DNA of 64,000 nucleotides from Anatilimnocola aggregata (GTDB lineage Bacteria; Planctomycetota; Planctomycetia; Pirellulales; Pirellulaceae). The position numbers and the translations under genes are program-made. Positions 52,871 through 62,619 of the stretch are shown piece by piece. The first letter of the stretch is position 1; each line of letters opens with the position of its first letter. The notes under the pieces were generated by a model. The model had not been told where the DNA came from. It saw nothing but the letters and a program-made list of their open reading frames with translations, and did no database searches. The stretch covers positions 4,278,001 through 4,342,000 of the forward strand of contig NZ_CP036274.1 in NCBI RefSeq assembly GCF_007747655.1, in the 5' to 3' direction.

Positions 52871-55294
52871 ATGGTTTGCTCTGTTTTCATCGCGCTGGTG
52901 CTGGCCTCCGCAGATCCTTCGGCCGCGGGCATCACTTCGCTAAGAATTGATCCACCGGCCCCCTTATTGCGCGGAGCCGACGCGAGCCAACAACTTCTGG
53001 TCACTGCGCTGCGCGACGGGGGCGAATTCGACACCACGGACGAAGCGAAATTTCAATCCTCGCAGCCCACCATTGCACTCGTTACTGCTGAAGGTGTCGT
53101 TCTGCCAGTCGCAACCGGGACCGCCAAGATCACTGCGGAATTCGGCGGACGAACATTTTCGGTTGACGTGAAGGTGGAGAATCCCACGCAGCTTCCATCC
53201 CTGCATTTTGGTCGGGATATCATTCCTGTGCTGACAAAAGCCGGCTGCAATTCGGGCGGCTGCCACGGCAAGCAAAGTGGCCAAAACGGTTTCAAACTGT
53301 CCGTGTTCGGGCACGACATCAAGGCCGACTATCATGCCCTCGTCAGTGAAGGTCGCGGGCGACGTCTCTCTCCTGCGGCGCCCCGCCAGTCGTTGTTATT
53401 GACCAAAGCGGTCAACCAGGTTCCGCATGGCGGCGGGCAGCGCTTGGACGTCGACTCGACGGAGTATCGTCGGCTCCTCCGCTGGGTAGACGCGGGAATG
53501 CCCCGCGGCGATGACGAGACGCCACACGTCGTCGCGATTGACGTGATACCCAAGCAGCCCGTCATGCAACCGCAATCGCGGCAACGGTTATTAGTCACGG
53601 CAAAGTACTCCGATGGCAGCTACCGTGACGTTACCAACGAAGCCGTTTACACCTCGAACGACGAAACTCGCGCAACCATTGATCCGGATGGGCGCATCGC
53701 GACGACGATGATGGCCGGTGATTCGGCAATTGTGGTTCGCTATCAGGAACTCATCGCTGCCAGTTTTGTCACGGTACCGTTAAATCGCGAACTTCTGGGA
53801 ACCGCGCAGCTCGCGGGTTGGAATCGTGCTCACTTCATCGATCGTCTAGTGGCGGAAAAATGGGAGCGTCTGAAGCTGTCTCCTTCACCAGGGGCCGATG
53901 AGGCGACCTTTCATCGCCGCGTGTATCTCGATCTGATTGGCAAGCTGCCGACTCCGGTCGAAGTGACCACGTATTTGGCCGATCAAGCTGTCGACAAACG
54001 AGTTCAACTTGTCGATTCGCTCCTCGCCCGGCCAGAATATGCTGACTACTGGTCGCTCAAGTGGGCTGATCTGCTCCGCATCAATCGCGAAGACCTCGGT
54101 CCCAAGCCGGCCTATCGCTATCACCAGTGGCTCCGTCGCTCGCTCGAACGCAATCAGCCGTACGACGAGTTCCTGCGTGAGTTGATTACCGCCCAGGGCA
54201 ATGGCGATACGAATGGCGCCGTGAATTTCTTTCGCGCATTCGATAAGCCGGACGATCTGTCGGTCGCTGTCAGCCAGGTCTTTCTCGGCGTGCGACTCGA
54301 TTGTGCTAAGTGCCATCATCATCCGTATGAAAAATGGGGACAGGACGATTTCTACGGCCTGGCCGCTTTCTTCCCGCGCCTGCAGACAAAAAAGGGAACC
54401 GGAACCGACGTCAGCTTTTTCGTCGGCGACAAAGGAGATGTAAAACATCCGCAGACCAAAGAAGTCGTGAGTCCTCGCGTCTTGCTGGGCAAGCCACTGG
54501 AATCCGTTCCCGACACCGATCCTCGCGAGCATTTGGCTGCCTGGCTGGCCGCTCCCGATAATCCCTTCGTCGCGCGAGCGTTGGTGAATCGTGTGTGGGC
54601 ACAGCTGATGGGGCGTGGCCTTGTTGAACCTGTCGACGACATGCGCGACACGAACCCGGCGACCAATGAGCCGCTCTTGGATGCTTTGGCTCGCGACTTT
54701 GTCGCCCAAGGTTTTGATCTCCGCCGCTTGATCCGCACGATAGCGACTTCGCAGGTCTACGGGCTCAGTTCGTTACCCAATGCCGACAACCTGCGCGATA
54801 CGCAGAACTACTCGCGAGCCTACCGCAAACGGCTGAGTGCCGAAGTGCTGCTGGATGCCGTCTGCGATGTCACTGGCGAATCAGAATCGTTTGCTGGGAT
54901 GCCCCCCGGAACGCGCGCCGTTCAATTGTGGGATCATCGACTTCCCTCCGCGTTTCTCGATACCTTCGGCCGGCCGCAGCGCAAGACCGTCTGTCAGTGC
55001 GAACGTCTGGCCGAAACAACCTTGGGCCAGGTCTTGCACCTGATGAACGCCCCTCCCGTCAACGACAAACTCAGTTCCCCTGTCGGTCGTGTCGCTCAGC
55101 TAGCCGCCAGCGAACGAGCGCCGGCGGAACTGATCGCCGAACTTTATTTGGCCGCCTTCGGCCGGCTACCGCGCGACGATGAAAAAACAAAAGCCCTCGC
55201 CGCATTTGCCCAGCCCGGAGCGACAAGGCGGAGTGCCGCTGAAGATATTCTCTGGGCTTTGCTGAATTCGTCTGAGTTTGTTCTGAATCACTGA
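52871..55294 (+). CDS. Exported BIG2-type Ig-like/DUF1549/DUF1553 protein
   Basis: An 807-residue protein from the ATG at 52871 (a TTG six codons earlier is possible), with a signal peptide (VFIALVLASADPSAAG). Two bacterial Ig-like (BIG2-type) stretches (DEAKFQSSQPTIALVTAEG and NEAVYTSNDETRATIDPDG) flank a haem-like motif CNSGGCHGKQSG near residue 127. DUF1549 follows (AEKWERLKLSPSPGADE, HRRVYLDLIGKLPTPVEV) with CAKCHHHPYEKW near 477. DUF1553 (ALVNRVWAQLMGRGLVEPVD, QLWDHRLPSAFLDTFGRPQR) ends the protein. It leads the second such module in the window and is followed by a DUF1501 gene. Biochemical role unestablished. Confidence 0.92.
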   Translation: MVCSVFIALVLASADPSAAGITSLRIDPPAPLLRGADASQQLLVTALRDGGEFDTTDEAKFQSSQPTIALVTAEGVVLPVATGTAKITAEFGGRTFSVDVKVENPTQLPSLHFGRDIIPVLTKAGCNSGGCHGKQSGQNGFKLSVFGHDIKADYHALVSEGRGRRLSPAAPRQSLLLTKAVNQVPHGGGQRLDVDSTEYRRLLRWVDAGMPRGDDETPHVVAIDVIPKQPVMQPQSRQRLLVTAKYSDGSYRDVTNEAVYTSNDETRATIDPDGRIATTMMAGDSAIVVRYQELIAASFVTVPLNRELLGTAQLAGWNRAHFIDRLVAEKWERLKLSPSPGADEATFHRRVYLDLIGKLPTPVEVTTYLADQAVDKRVQLVDSLLARPEYADYWSLKWADLLRINREDLGPKPAYRYHQWLRRSLERNQPYDEFLRELITAQGNGDTNGAVNFFRAFDKPDDLSVAVSQVFLGVRLDCAKCHHHPYEKWGQDDFYGLAAFFPRLQTKKGTGTDVSFFVGDKGDVKHPQTKEVVSPRVLLGKPLESVPDTDPREHLAAWLAAPDNPFVARALVNRVWAQLMGRGLVEPVDDMRDTNPATNEPLLDALARDFVAQGFDLRRLIRTIATSQVYGLSSLPNADNLRDTQNYSRAYRKRLSAEVLLDAVCDVTGESESFAGMPPGTRAVQLWDHRLPSAFLDTFGRPQRKTVCQCERLAETTLGQVLHLMNAPPVNDKLSSPVGRVAQLAASERAPAELIAELYLAAFGRLPRDDEKTKALAAFAQPGATRRSAAEDILWALLNSSEFVLNH

Positions 55295-55330
55295 ACCCAA
55301 TACTGCACGATTCCTTTACAAGGTAGTTCC

Positions 55331-56662
55331 ATGACGAGCCGCTATTGCGACGGACACACGCGTCGGAACTTTCTGCAGGTCGGACTCTGCGGCCTGACGG
55401 GGCTTGGTCTGACTCCCTTGCTCCGCGCCACGGCAAGCGAAAGCAGTGCCAAGCCTGTTGCCGCCAAGGCCAAACGCTGCATCTTGATTTGGATGGACGG
55501 CGGACCAAGCCATCACGAATCGTTCGACTGCAAGCCCGACGCGCCCGTCGAAATCAGTGGGCCGTTCAGTCCCGTGGCGAGCAACGTCCCCGGCATTCAA
55601 GTTTGCGAACTGTTGCCCAAGGTATCGCAGGTGATGAACCTGGTCACGGTCATTCGCTCCGTCGCGCATCGCGATCCGGGGCATGGAGGCGGTAATCACT
55701 ATCTGACTACCGGCCGCCCCACGCCCGTGCCCATCGGCTGCGGAGACTCGGCGAGCTTTCATCCCAGCCTTGGTTCGTTCATCGCCAAGGAGCGTGGTGC
55801 ACCGCCGGGACTTCCCGCCTATGTGCAGTTTGCCTTGCCTGCGGCGCTACGTTCGGGCGGGCCGAACTTTCTCGGCAGCAAATACGCTCCGTTCCTGATT
55901 TCAAATAATCCGAACAATCCCGATTTCCAACTTCCCGATGTCACCTTGCCCCCCGGCATTGCCGAGGGGCGCGCTCAATCGCGGGTAGCGCTTCGCAAGT
56001 CCCTCGATAACCTGGAGCGAATCGGCGACGAAGCAGCAGCCGACCCGGCGCGGGCTCTCGATAGCTTTCACGAGCAAGCGCATCGACTGGTGACTTCGTC
56101 GCTGGCCAAGCAGGCCTTCGATATTAACGACGAACCGGAGAAGACTCGCGACGAGTACGGTCGCACGATGGTCGGTCAGCAGTGCTTGCTCGCCCGCCGT
56201 CTGGTTGAAGCGGGAGTGCCGTTCGTCACCGTGCAACACGCGGGCTGGGACCATCACACCAACATTTTCAAATACTTGAAAGATCGCTGGCTCCCCACGT
56301 TCGATGTCGCCTTCTCCGCCTTACTGCTCGATATGGAAGCGCGCGGACTACTGGAAGATACCCTCGTGTTGGCACTCGGTGAGTTTGGACGCACTCCCAA
56401 AATCAACAAGGACGCAGGGCGCGATCACTGGCCTGGCGCCATGTCGATTGTCGCTGCAGGCGCGGGTGTGCCGCGCGGTTTAGTGATCGGCGCGACCGAC
56501 AAGCAGGGAGCGGCACCCAGCGAACGACCGCTGAAGGTCGAGGACTTCTTCTGTTCCATCTTTACCAAGCTGGGGATCAATCCGCACAAGGAGTTGTTGT
56601 CTCCCGAGGGGCGACCGATCGCCATCGTCAACGGCGGCAAACCGATCAGCGAGTTGTTTTAA
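55331..56662 (+). CDS. Exported DUF1501 protein
   Basis: A 443-residue protein with a Tat-like N-terminus (TRRNFLQVGLCGLTGLGLTP). DUF1501 signatures are clear: CILIWMDGGPSHHESFDCKP, VIRSVAHRDPGHGGGNHYLT, LVLALGEFGRTPKINKDAGR, DHWPGAMSIVAAGAGV, and the typical end GGKPISELF. It follows the BIG2-DUF1549 gene by 36 bases and precedes the PPC-domain gene by 26, so these form one operon. The family fold is alkaline-phosphatase-like, but whether this member is enzymatic is unknown. Confidence 0.93.
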   Translation: MTSRYCDGHTRRNFLQVGLCGLTGLGLTPLLRATASESSAKPVAAKAKRCILIWMDGGPSHHESFDCKPDAPVEISGPFSPVASNVPGIQVCELLPKVSQVMNLVTVIRSVAHRDPGHGGGNHYLTTGRPTPVPIGCGDSASFHPSLGSFIAKERGAPPGLPAYVQFALPAALRSGGPNFLGSKYAPFLISNNPNNPDFQLPDVTLPPGIAEGRAQSRVALRKSLDNLERIGDEAAADPARALDSFHEQAHRLVTSSLAKQAFDINDEPEKTRDEYGRTMVGQQCLLARRLVEAGVPFVTVQHAGWDHHTNIFKYLKDRWLPTFDVAFSALLLDMEARGLLEDTLVLALGEFGRTPKINKDAGRDHWPGAMSIVAAGAGVPRGLVIGATDKQGAAPSERPLKVEDFFCSIFTKLGINPHKELLSPEGRPIAIVNGGKPISELF

Positions 56663-56688
56663 GCGAATCCCTGGGAGTTGGTTCCTGT

Positions 56689-58956
56689 ATGCTGAGCGAT
56701 TGCACTCTCGTCCGCTGGTTTGTTGGTTGTTGCGCTGCGGCGCTAGTCGCAATGAGCGGTCCTTTTGCCAGCGCGCAATCGACTCCCAGAATTGAATTCC
56801 TCTTTCCGGCCGGAGCGCAGCGCGGGACCACTGTCGACGTGCATCTTGGCGGCGAGTTCATGCCACCTGGCTGTCGTTTGAGTATGGCCGGCGAAGGGAT
56901 TGCTCTCGAGGCCGCCAGCGATCCCAATCGATACCGGTTCGCTGTCGCTGCCGATGCCAAAACTGGACCGCATGAAGCCCGGCTGTCGACAGTTCAAGGA
57001 GCTTCGTCCCCCTTTCCCTTTCTGGTCGGTGAGTTGCCCGAAGTCATCCATCGGGGCGAACAAAAGCCCTTGGAATTGAAGTTGCCGGTAACTGCCAACG
57101 GCCGACTGGACGCAGCTGGCGATATCGACGAGTACGGACTCACGCTCGCTGCAGGAACTCAAATTGTCTGCGCCGTAACGACCCGTGCCATTCGCTCGCC
57201 CGTCGATCCGATGCTGCGAGTGCTGGATGCCGCTGGCAAACCAGTGGCGAGCAGCTTTCCGCATCGTACGGCCGATGCACTATTGGTGTTTCGCGCACCG
57301 GCTGCCGGCCATTACACGCTTCAGATGTTTGATTTTCAGATGGCCGGCGGAGCTGACTTTATCTATCGCTTAACCGTGACCGATGGTCCATGGCTGGCTT
57401 ACGCCTTTCCCGCGGGAGTATCGCGAGTAACGGAAACACCAGTCACTGTGTTCGGCTGGAATCTTCCTTCGCCGGGCGGAGAAAATCATGTGCTCAGCGT
57501 ACCGCCGCAAAACGTGGAGCGCTTCGAACTGACGCTGCCCGGCTGCGTCAATCGCCTAAAACTCCCCGTCAGCGACAGTCCGAATCAAATCGAGACCGAA
57601 CCCAACAATACGATCGAACAGGCGCCAACGTTGCCATTTCCTGCAACGTTGAACGGTCGTCTCGGCACGCCCGGCGATATCGACTTCGCTTCTTTCTCGG
57701 CCAAGAAGGGTGAGAAGATCGTGGTGGACGTTGACTCTGCGAACTTGCAGTTTGCGACGGACATTGTGCTGACTGTCCTTAGCGAAGCTGGCAAGTTGCT
57801 GATTGAAATTGACGATGCCAAGGGTTCGCGCGACCCGAGCTTATTATTTACCGCGCCAGCTGACGGTCGCTATTTCGTCTCGCTTCGCGATCGAAGTCGC
57901 GGCGGAAATGCAGAGTATATCTACCGCTTGCAGCTGACTTCGCAGCAGCCCGCCATGAGTGCCCGTGTCAACACGCCGTCACTGATGGTTCATAGTGGGC
58001 AGACTGCCAACGTCGCCGTCATCGTCGATCGAATCGATGGCCTGGCCGACGAGTTGGAAGTCACCGCCCTCGATCTGCCGGCGGGTGTTTCAGTGAAGCC
58101 GCAACCGGTGCCTGCCAAAACTCCTGCGACCGTTCAACTGCCGCTGACGATAGCCGAAACCACAGCGCCAGTTGGCGGACTCATCCGCATTGTCGTCCGC
58201 AGCACCAAGTCCGGCGAAGAGAAACAGAAAACGGCAATGATCGCCGAGGCTGCTACGGCTGGCTCCGGCAGTGAATCGCTGTGGCTGGCCATCAGTCCCG
58301 AGGTTCCGTTCACGCTCAAGACGACGACCACCATTCTCGATGCCCCTCGCACCGCCGCCTTTCCCTTTCCCGTCAGCGTAACTCGCAAAGAGGGCTTCAC
58401 GGGACCAATTCAGCTGATTGGCGTCGAGCCCGATCGTCGTGGCACCTTGATTCCACTGACGGGTGAAATTCCGGCTGGCAGCGACAGCGGTTCGCTCCCC
58501 TTGGTGTTGCAGCACAAGGTGACGGAAGGCACGACTCACCGCAGCCGCGTAATGGGAGTTGCCGAAGTGCCGGGCAGTGATGGCAAGCTGTACGCCGTGT
58601 TTCATGTCGCTCCTGGCAGTATGTCCGTCGGCTGTCAACCCAGTTTGCTGACGATGACCGTTGCCCCGGGGATCGTCCAGCGCAGTCACGGAGAGACGCA
58701 GCGCCTGGAAGTGCAATTGATGCGGCGCACCACGATGCAGCCCATCACGCTGCGCCTGGCACTTCCCAAAGATGTTGTTGGCATCGAGTGCGAACCGGTT
58801 GAAGTCGCTGGCGATCAAAAAACTGCCCAGTTGGCACTGCGATTTCTTCCCTCTGCTGTCTTGCCGCCGCGAACAACAATTGAGATTCATGCTGAGTCTT
58901 CGCGCGATGGACTTCCAATTTACGCCACGACAAGTTTTCGTTTGGAATCGCAGTAA
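56689..58956 (+). CDS. Exported protein with two PPC-like beta domains
   Basis: A 755-residue protein with a signal peptide (WFVGCCAAALVAMSGPFASA). The first 80 residues resemble an IPT/TIG-like surface domain (IEFLFPAGAQRGTTVDVHLG). Two bacterial pre-peptidase C-terminal (PPC) type domains follow: AAGDIDEYGLTLAAGTQIV at about 140 and GTPGDIDFASFSAKKGEKIV at about 325, each ending in a YIYRL strand. The last 370 residues are Ig-like and unassigned. No catalytic motif is visible, so a binding or scaffold role beside the DUF1501 proteins is likely. It lies between two DUF1501 genes in one operon. Confidence 0.8.
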   Translation: MLSDCTLVRWFVGCCAAALVAMSGPFASAQSTPRIEFLFPAGAQRGTTVDVHLGGEFMPPGCRLSMAGEGIALEAASDPNRYRFAVAADAKTGPHEARLSTVQGASSPFPFLVGELPEVIHRGEQKPLELKLPVTANGRLDAAGDIDEYGLTLAAGTQIVCAVTTRAIRSPVDPMLRVLDAAGKPVASSFPHRTADALLVFRAPAAGHYTLQMFDFQMAGGADFIYRLTVTDGPWLAYAFPAGVSRVTETPVTVFGWNLPSPGGENHVLSVPPQNVERFELTLPGCVNRLKLPVSDSPNQIETEPNNTIEQAPTLPFPATLNGRLGTPGDIDFASFSAKKGEKIVVDVDSANLQFATDIVLTVLSEAGKLLIEIDDAKGSRDPSLLFTAPADGRYFVSLRDRSRGGNAEYIYRLQLTSQQPAMSARVNTPSLMVHSGQTANVAVIVDRIDGLADELEVTALDLPAGVSVKPQPVPAKTPATVQLPLTIAETTAPVGGLIRIVVRSTKSGEEKQKTAMIAEAATAGSGSESLWLAISPEVPFTLKTTTTILDAPRTAAFPFPVSVTRKEGFTGPIQLIGVEPDRRGTLIPLTGEIPAGSDSGSLPLVLQHKVTEGTTHRSRVMGVAEVPGSDGKLYAVFHVAPGSMSVGCQPSLLTMTVAPGIVQRSHGETQRLEVQLMRRTTMQPITLRLALPKDVVGIECEPVEVAGDQKTAQLALRFLPSAVLPPRTTIEIHAESSRDGLPIYATTSFRLESQ

Positions 58957-58997
58957 GGCAACTTTCACCGCGACGAAATTGAGCAAGGACCGCGAGT

Positions 58998-60461
58998 ATG
59001 ATGAATCGTTCCTGTATTCGCCAAGAGCATCGTGCCCATGCCTTCGACAACTATGCGGGGAATGTGGCCGAGGGGCTCACGTTGCGCAGTCGTCGCAACA
59101 TGCTCAAAGCTGGCATGCTGGGCATGGCCGGTTTGCCACTCACGGAGTTGCTACGCGCCCGCACAGAAGCCGCCACAACTGGCCGCCCGATGAAATCGGC
59201 CAAGAGCTGCATTTTGCTTTGGATGACCGGTGGCCCGAGCCACATCGACACTTGGGACAGCAAACCCGATCGACCGGAGATCAACCGCGGACCGTTTGGC
59301 GTGACGCAAACCAAACTGCCGGGCGTGGTGATCTGCGAGCATTTGCCCAAGCAGGCTGCGATGCTCGACCGCTTCACGATCATCCGCTCGGTCGATGCCA
59401 AGCATAGCAATCACTCGCCCAACATCGTCTTTCAAACTGCCAACCTGCGCGCTGAGCCGCGCACCAATCCCGAGGCAGTGAAGTATCCCGCGTTGGCCTC
59501 GGTGATCGCCAAGCATCATGGCGCGAATCAGGCCGGTGTGCCTCCCTATGTCGCCTTCATGAAGTCGTCATCGCACCTGGCATTTTCGGGTTACCTGGGG
59601 AAGCAATTCGATCCCTTCATCGCCAACGATGCCTGCCTGCTACCCAAGTACGACCTTGTTGGCAACGACACTGGCGAACAAACAACCGGCAGCCTCTTTC
59701 AGCTACCCGACGGGCTTTCGATGGATCGGCTCCACGACCGTCGGCGACTGCTCACTGACTTCGATCGCCTGCGCAAAGGTCTCGATCAAAACGGTTCCAT
59801 GGATGCGCTGTCGCATTATCAGCGACAGGCAGTCGAAATGCTCGTCGGTGGTCGGGCTCGGCAAGCCTTCGATTTGACGCGGGAAGACCAGGCCACTCGC
59901 GACCGCTACGGCAAACACTTGTGGTGCCAGCAGGCGCTCGTCGCGCGGCGACTCGTCGAGGCTGGCGTCGCCTTTGTGACACTCGATCTGAGCTATCACA
60001 CGGCCAGCGGCACTTGGGATACCCACGGCGATAACATTCCGCCGTATGGTGGCATTAAGAAGGGGCTTGGACCATTGCTGCCCCTTTTCGATCACCTCCT
60101 CACAACCCTGGTGAGCGACCTCGAAGAGCGCGGCCTGCTCGACGACACTCTGGTGATTGCGATGGGGGAGTTTGGTCGATCGCCCACCATGGGAACCCAA
60201 GGAAGTACCGATGGCCGTAATCATTGGCCAGCCATCATGTCGATGTGCCTGGCCGGCGGTGGCTTGAAGCACGGGCAGGTGATTGGTGCCTCGGAGAGTG
60301 ATGGGGGACAAATTCGCGAGCGCCCCGTGACGCCCGGCGATTTGGCTGCCACCTGGTTCAAATACTTCGACGTGCCAACCGGCGTGCAGTATCTCGACAA
60401 CCAAGGCCGGCCGCGCAACGTGATCGATGGCGATGGCTCGCCCATCGCCGAATTGTTCTAA
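58998..60461 (+). CDS. Exported DUF1501 protein
   Basis: A 487-residue protein, third DUF1501 copy in the window. The twin-arginine-like RSRRNMLKAGMLGMAGLPLT suggests Tat export. Family signatures: CILLWMTGGPSHIDTWDSKP, IIRSVDAKHSNHSPN, LVIAMGEFGRSPTMGTQGST, NHWPAIMSMCLAGGGLKHGQ and the terminal GDGSPIAELF. Two consecutive ATGs start it at 58998. It ends the second module; the next gene is convergent 31 bases away. It is more divergent from the 55331 copy than a recent duplicate would be. Confidence 0.93.
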   Translation: MMNRSCIRQEHRAHAFDNYAGNVAEGLTLRSRRNMLKAGMLGMAGLPLTELLRARTEAATTGRPMKSAKSCILLWMTGGPSHIDTWDSKPDRPEINRGPFGVTQTKLPGVVICEHLPKQAAMLDRFTIIRSVDAKHSNHSPNIVFQTANLRAEPRTNPEAVKYPALASVIAKHHGANQAGVPPYVAFMKSSSHLAFSGYLGKQFDPFIANDACLLPKYDLVGNDTGEQTTGSLFQLPDGLSMDRLHDRRRLLTDFDRLRKGLDQNGSMDALSHYQRQAVEMLVGGRARQAFDLTREDQATRDRYGKHLWCQQALVARRLVEAGVAFVTLDLSYHTASGTWDTHGDNIPPYGGIKKGLGPLLPLFDHLLTTLVSDLEERGLLDDTLVIAMGEFGRSPTMGTQGSTDGRNHWPAIMSMCLAGGGLKHGQVIGASESDGGQIRERPVTPGDLAATWFKYFDVPTGVQYLDNQGRPRNVIDGDGSPIAELF

Positions 60462-60492
60462 ATTCGGCGATGCCTGGCTGCGTAATTGTCCA

Positions 60493-61125
60493 CTACTTCA
60501 CTTCGACCACGTCGACTTGAATGAACTGGCCATTGAACGGCTTGGGAGCGGGGGCCACATCGGGCACGACCAACTTCTTAAAGTTGGTAATCATCCGACC
60601 GTTCTGCCCATCGCCATGCAAGGTGATGGTTGCCCCGCCATCGATCTCGATGGTTTGGGTGTAGTCGATCGTGAAGATCTTGTGCCCGACTTTATCCTGG
60701 CGATTCAGGAAGTAGTGGCTCTCCGGCGAAGACACGCTGATTTGATAGATGTTGTAAGTGCCGTTGTTCTTCTCACCACCGATGTAGAAGTATTCGCCGA
60801 CTTGCTTGCCGCCCTTGTACATCATTGGCTCGACCACGCCGCGGAATCGCAGCGTTACTTGATAGCGTTTTCCCTTCTCGCCGCCAAACTCCTTCTTTAC
60901 CGTAAAGTTGTCCGTCGTCTTGGGATCGCCCGTGACCAGTCCGGATGGGCCGTCCGCACCTTCCTTCGGATTCTCGGGCATCGGATCTTTACAAGGGAAT
61001 TCAAAGCGAAAACCATGAAGGGCGGCACCGGGCTTATCGCCTTCAGCGGCCTGGATCGACTGCAGACCAAGTTGGCTAACGATACCGACAACAGCCAGAG
61101 CAGTGACAGCAAAAAAACGTTTCAT
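60493..61125 (-). CDS. Small exported protein of unknown function
   Basis: A 210-residue protein with a good signal peptide (FFAVTALAVVGIVSQLGLQSIQAAE). I do not recognise the family. The mature part is beta-rich with repeated Gly/Asn turns (GKRYQVTLRFRGVVEPMMY, GGKQVGEYFYIGGEKNNGTY, QTIEIDGGATITLHGDGQNG), similar in character to carbohydrate-binding jelly-roll domains. No catalytic motif is seen. The gene stands alone, convergent with the last DUF1501 gene. Confidence 0.7.
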   Translation of the reverse strand: MKRFFAVTALAVVGIVSQLGLQSIQAAEGDKPGAALHGFRFEFPCKDPMPENPKEGADGPSGLVTGDPKTTDNFTVKKEFGGEKGKRYQVTLRFRGVVEPMMYKGGKQVGEYFYIGGEKNNGTYNIYQISVSSPESHYFLNRQDKVGHKIFTIDYTQTIEIDGGATITLHGDGQNGRMITNFKKLVVPDVAPAPKPFNGQFIQVDVVEVK

Positions 61126-61380
61126 GAAAATCCTCGGAGTAGAGAGCGGTCGCGATAATCGCGCGGGAGGGATGCCAATGGAGTGAATCGTGTTAACGAA
61201 GTTTCCTACATGCGGTGGGAGCCGCAGATCAGAGCAACGATAACCTCTCCGGAGTTCACCTGGAAGCCGCAGACAGTATAAGCAGGTGAGACCATATTCC
61301 GTTCAACTTCCGTTGCAGCTGCCAAAAGCGATCCTCCGGCATCACGCGCGAGCTGGTGGCAAGTTGAGGTGGTTTGGAAG

Positions 61381-62427
61381 TCAGATGATCAGCATCGCGT
61401 CGCCATAGCTAAAGAAGCGATATTGCTGTTCGATCGCCCGCTGATATGCGCGGCGGATGAGTTGATCGCCGCCAAAGGTGCGGACAAGAACCAGCAACGT
61501 ACTTTTCGGCAAATGAAAATTCGTCAGCAGGCCATCAATTGTCGAGATGTGATGCGGCGGCCGAATGAACAAGTCGGTCTGGCCCGTGAAGGGCTGCAGA
61601 ACTCCGCCATTCACCGCCGATTCCAGCGTGCGGACCACGGTCGTTCCCACTGCGATCACGCGGCCGGCATTCGCCCGCGTCGAGACAATCTTCTGCAACG
61701 TCTCCTGCCCGAGTGAGGCCCATTCCTGATGCATCACATGATCTTCAAGTCGCTCGGCAGTTACCGGGCGAAAGGTTCCCACTCCCACATGCAAGGTGAC
61801 CGCAGCGCGCGTGATGCCGGCCTTCTCAAGCTTCGATAAAAGTTCGGGCGTGAAGTGAAGTCCCGCGGTCGGCGCGGCGACGGCACCTGCGGTTTGGGCG
61901 AAGACTGTTTGATAGGCCTGCTCATCTTCGTCGGTCATTTCGCCATCGCGAATATACGGAGGCAGCGGCACGCGGCCGACCTGCTGCAATACCTCTAACG
62001 GATCGCCGAGAGGCTCGGGACGGACCACCCACACTCCACCTTCGAGTTTCGTCAGCAGTCGTAAGCGGGTGCTCTGCCGCAAATCCCAAGACAGCACCTG
62101 AATCGATTCTCCCGCTTCCAACTTGCCGCGGGTCTTGCTCAGAATCTGCCACGCACCGTGCTCATCCGCTTGCAAGAAAAGCCCGGTCCAACGAGCCCCG
62201 GTTCGTTCACGCCGGCCGACCAACCGGGCAGGAATGACGCGAGTGTCGTTCACCACCAGCAAGTCGCGCGGGCGCAACAGTTCCGGCAGGTCGCGAATGT
62301 AAGCGTGATCGATCATTTGCCGCGCCCGATCGACGATCATCAGGCGCGCATCGCTGCGCGTGGCGAGCGGATGCTGCGCGATCAGTTCGCGGGGCAGTTC
62401 ATAGTCGTAGTCGGCAAGTTCCGTCAT
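61381..62427 (-). CDS. queA: S-adenosylmethionine:tRNA ribosyltransferase-isomerase
   Basis: A 348-residue protein. The ATG at 62427 gives the standard beginning ELADYDYELPRELIAQHPL; a TTG at 62460 is less likely. Family motifs: LVVNDTRVIPARLVGRR, AVAAPTAGLHFTPELLSKL, THHIS-type loop (FIRPPHHISTIDGLLTNFHL) and the ending FFSYGDAMLI. QueA transfers the ribosyl part of SAM to 7-aminomethyl-7-deazaguanine in tRNA, forming epoxyqueuosine. It is cytoplasmic housekeeping. No other queuosine gene lies in the window. Confidence 0.95.
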   Translation of the reverse strand: MTELADYDYELPRELIAQHPLATRSDARLMIVDRARQMIDHAYIRDLPELLRPRDLLVVNDTRVIPARLVGRRERTGARWTGLFLQADEHGAWQILSKTRGKLEAGESIQVLSWDLRQSTRLRLLTKLEGGVWVVRPEPLGDPLEVLQQVGRVPLPPYIRDGEMTDEDEQAYQTVFAQTAGAVAAPTAGLHFTPELLSKLEKAGITRAAVTLHVGVGTFRPVTAERLEDHVMHQEWASLGQETLQKIVSTRANAGRVIAVGTTVVRTLESAVNGGVLQPFTGQTDLFIRPPHHISTIDGLLTNFHLPKSTLLVLVRTFGGDQLIRRAYQRAIEQQYRFFSYGDAMLII

Positions 62428-62619
62428 CGGTCGCGCTGATGTTGGTGCTGCAGGATGCAAGTTCGGTTACCCGGCGCATCGGCGCTGGAGACTTGCCATG
62501 AGACCTCGCTGAATCGGCCTTGTTCCGAACAGCCTCGCGAGCGAGTATAGGGGAATTGCGGCCCGCGTTATAGGCGGTCCCGTGCCCGCTCCTCCCCTTG
62601 ATTTGCCTCTTGAGACCGC

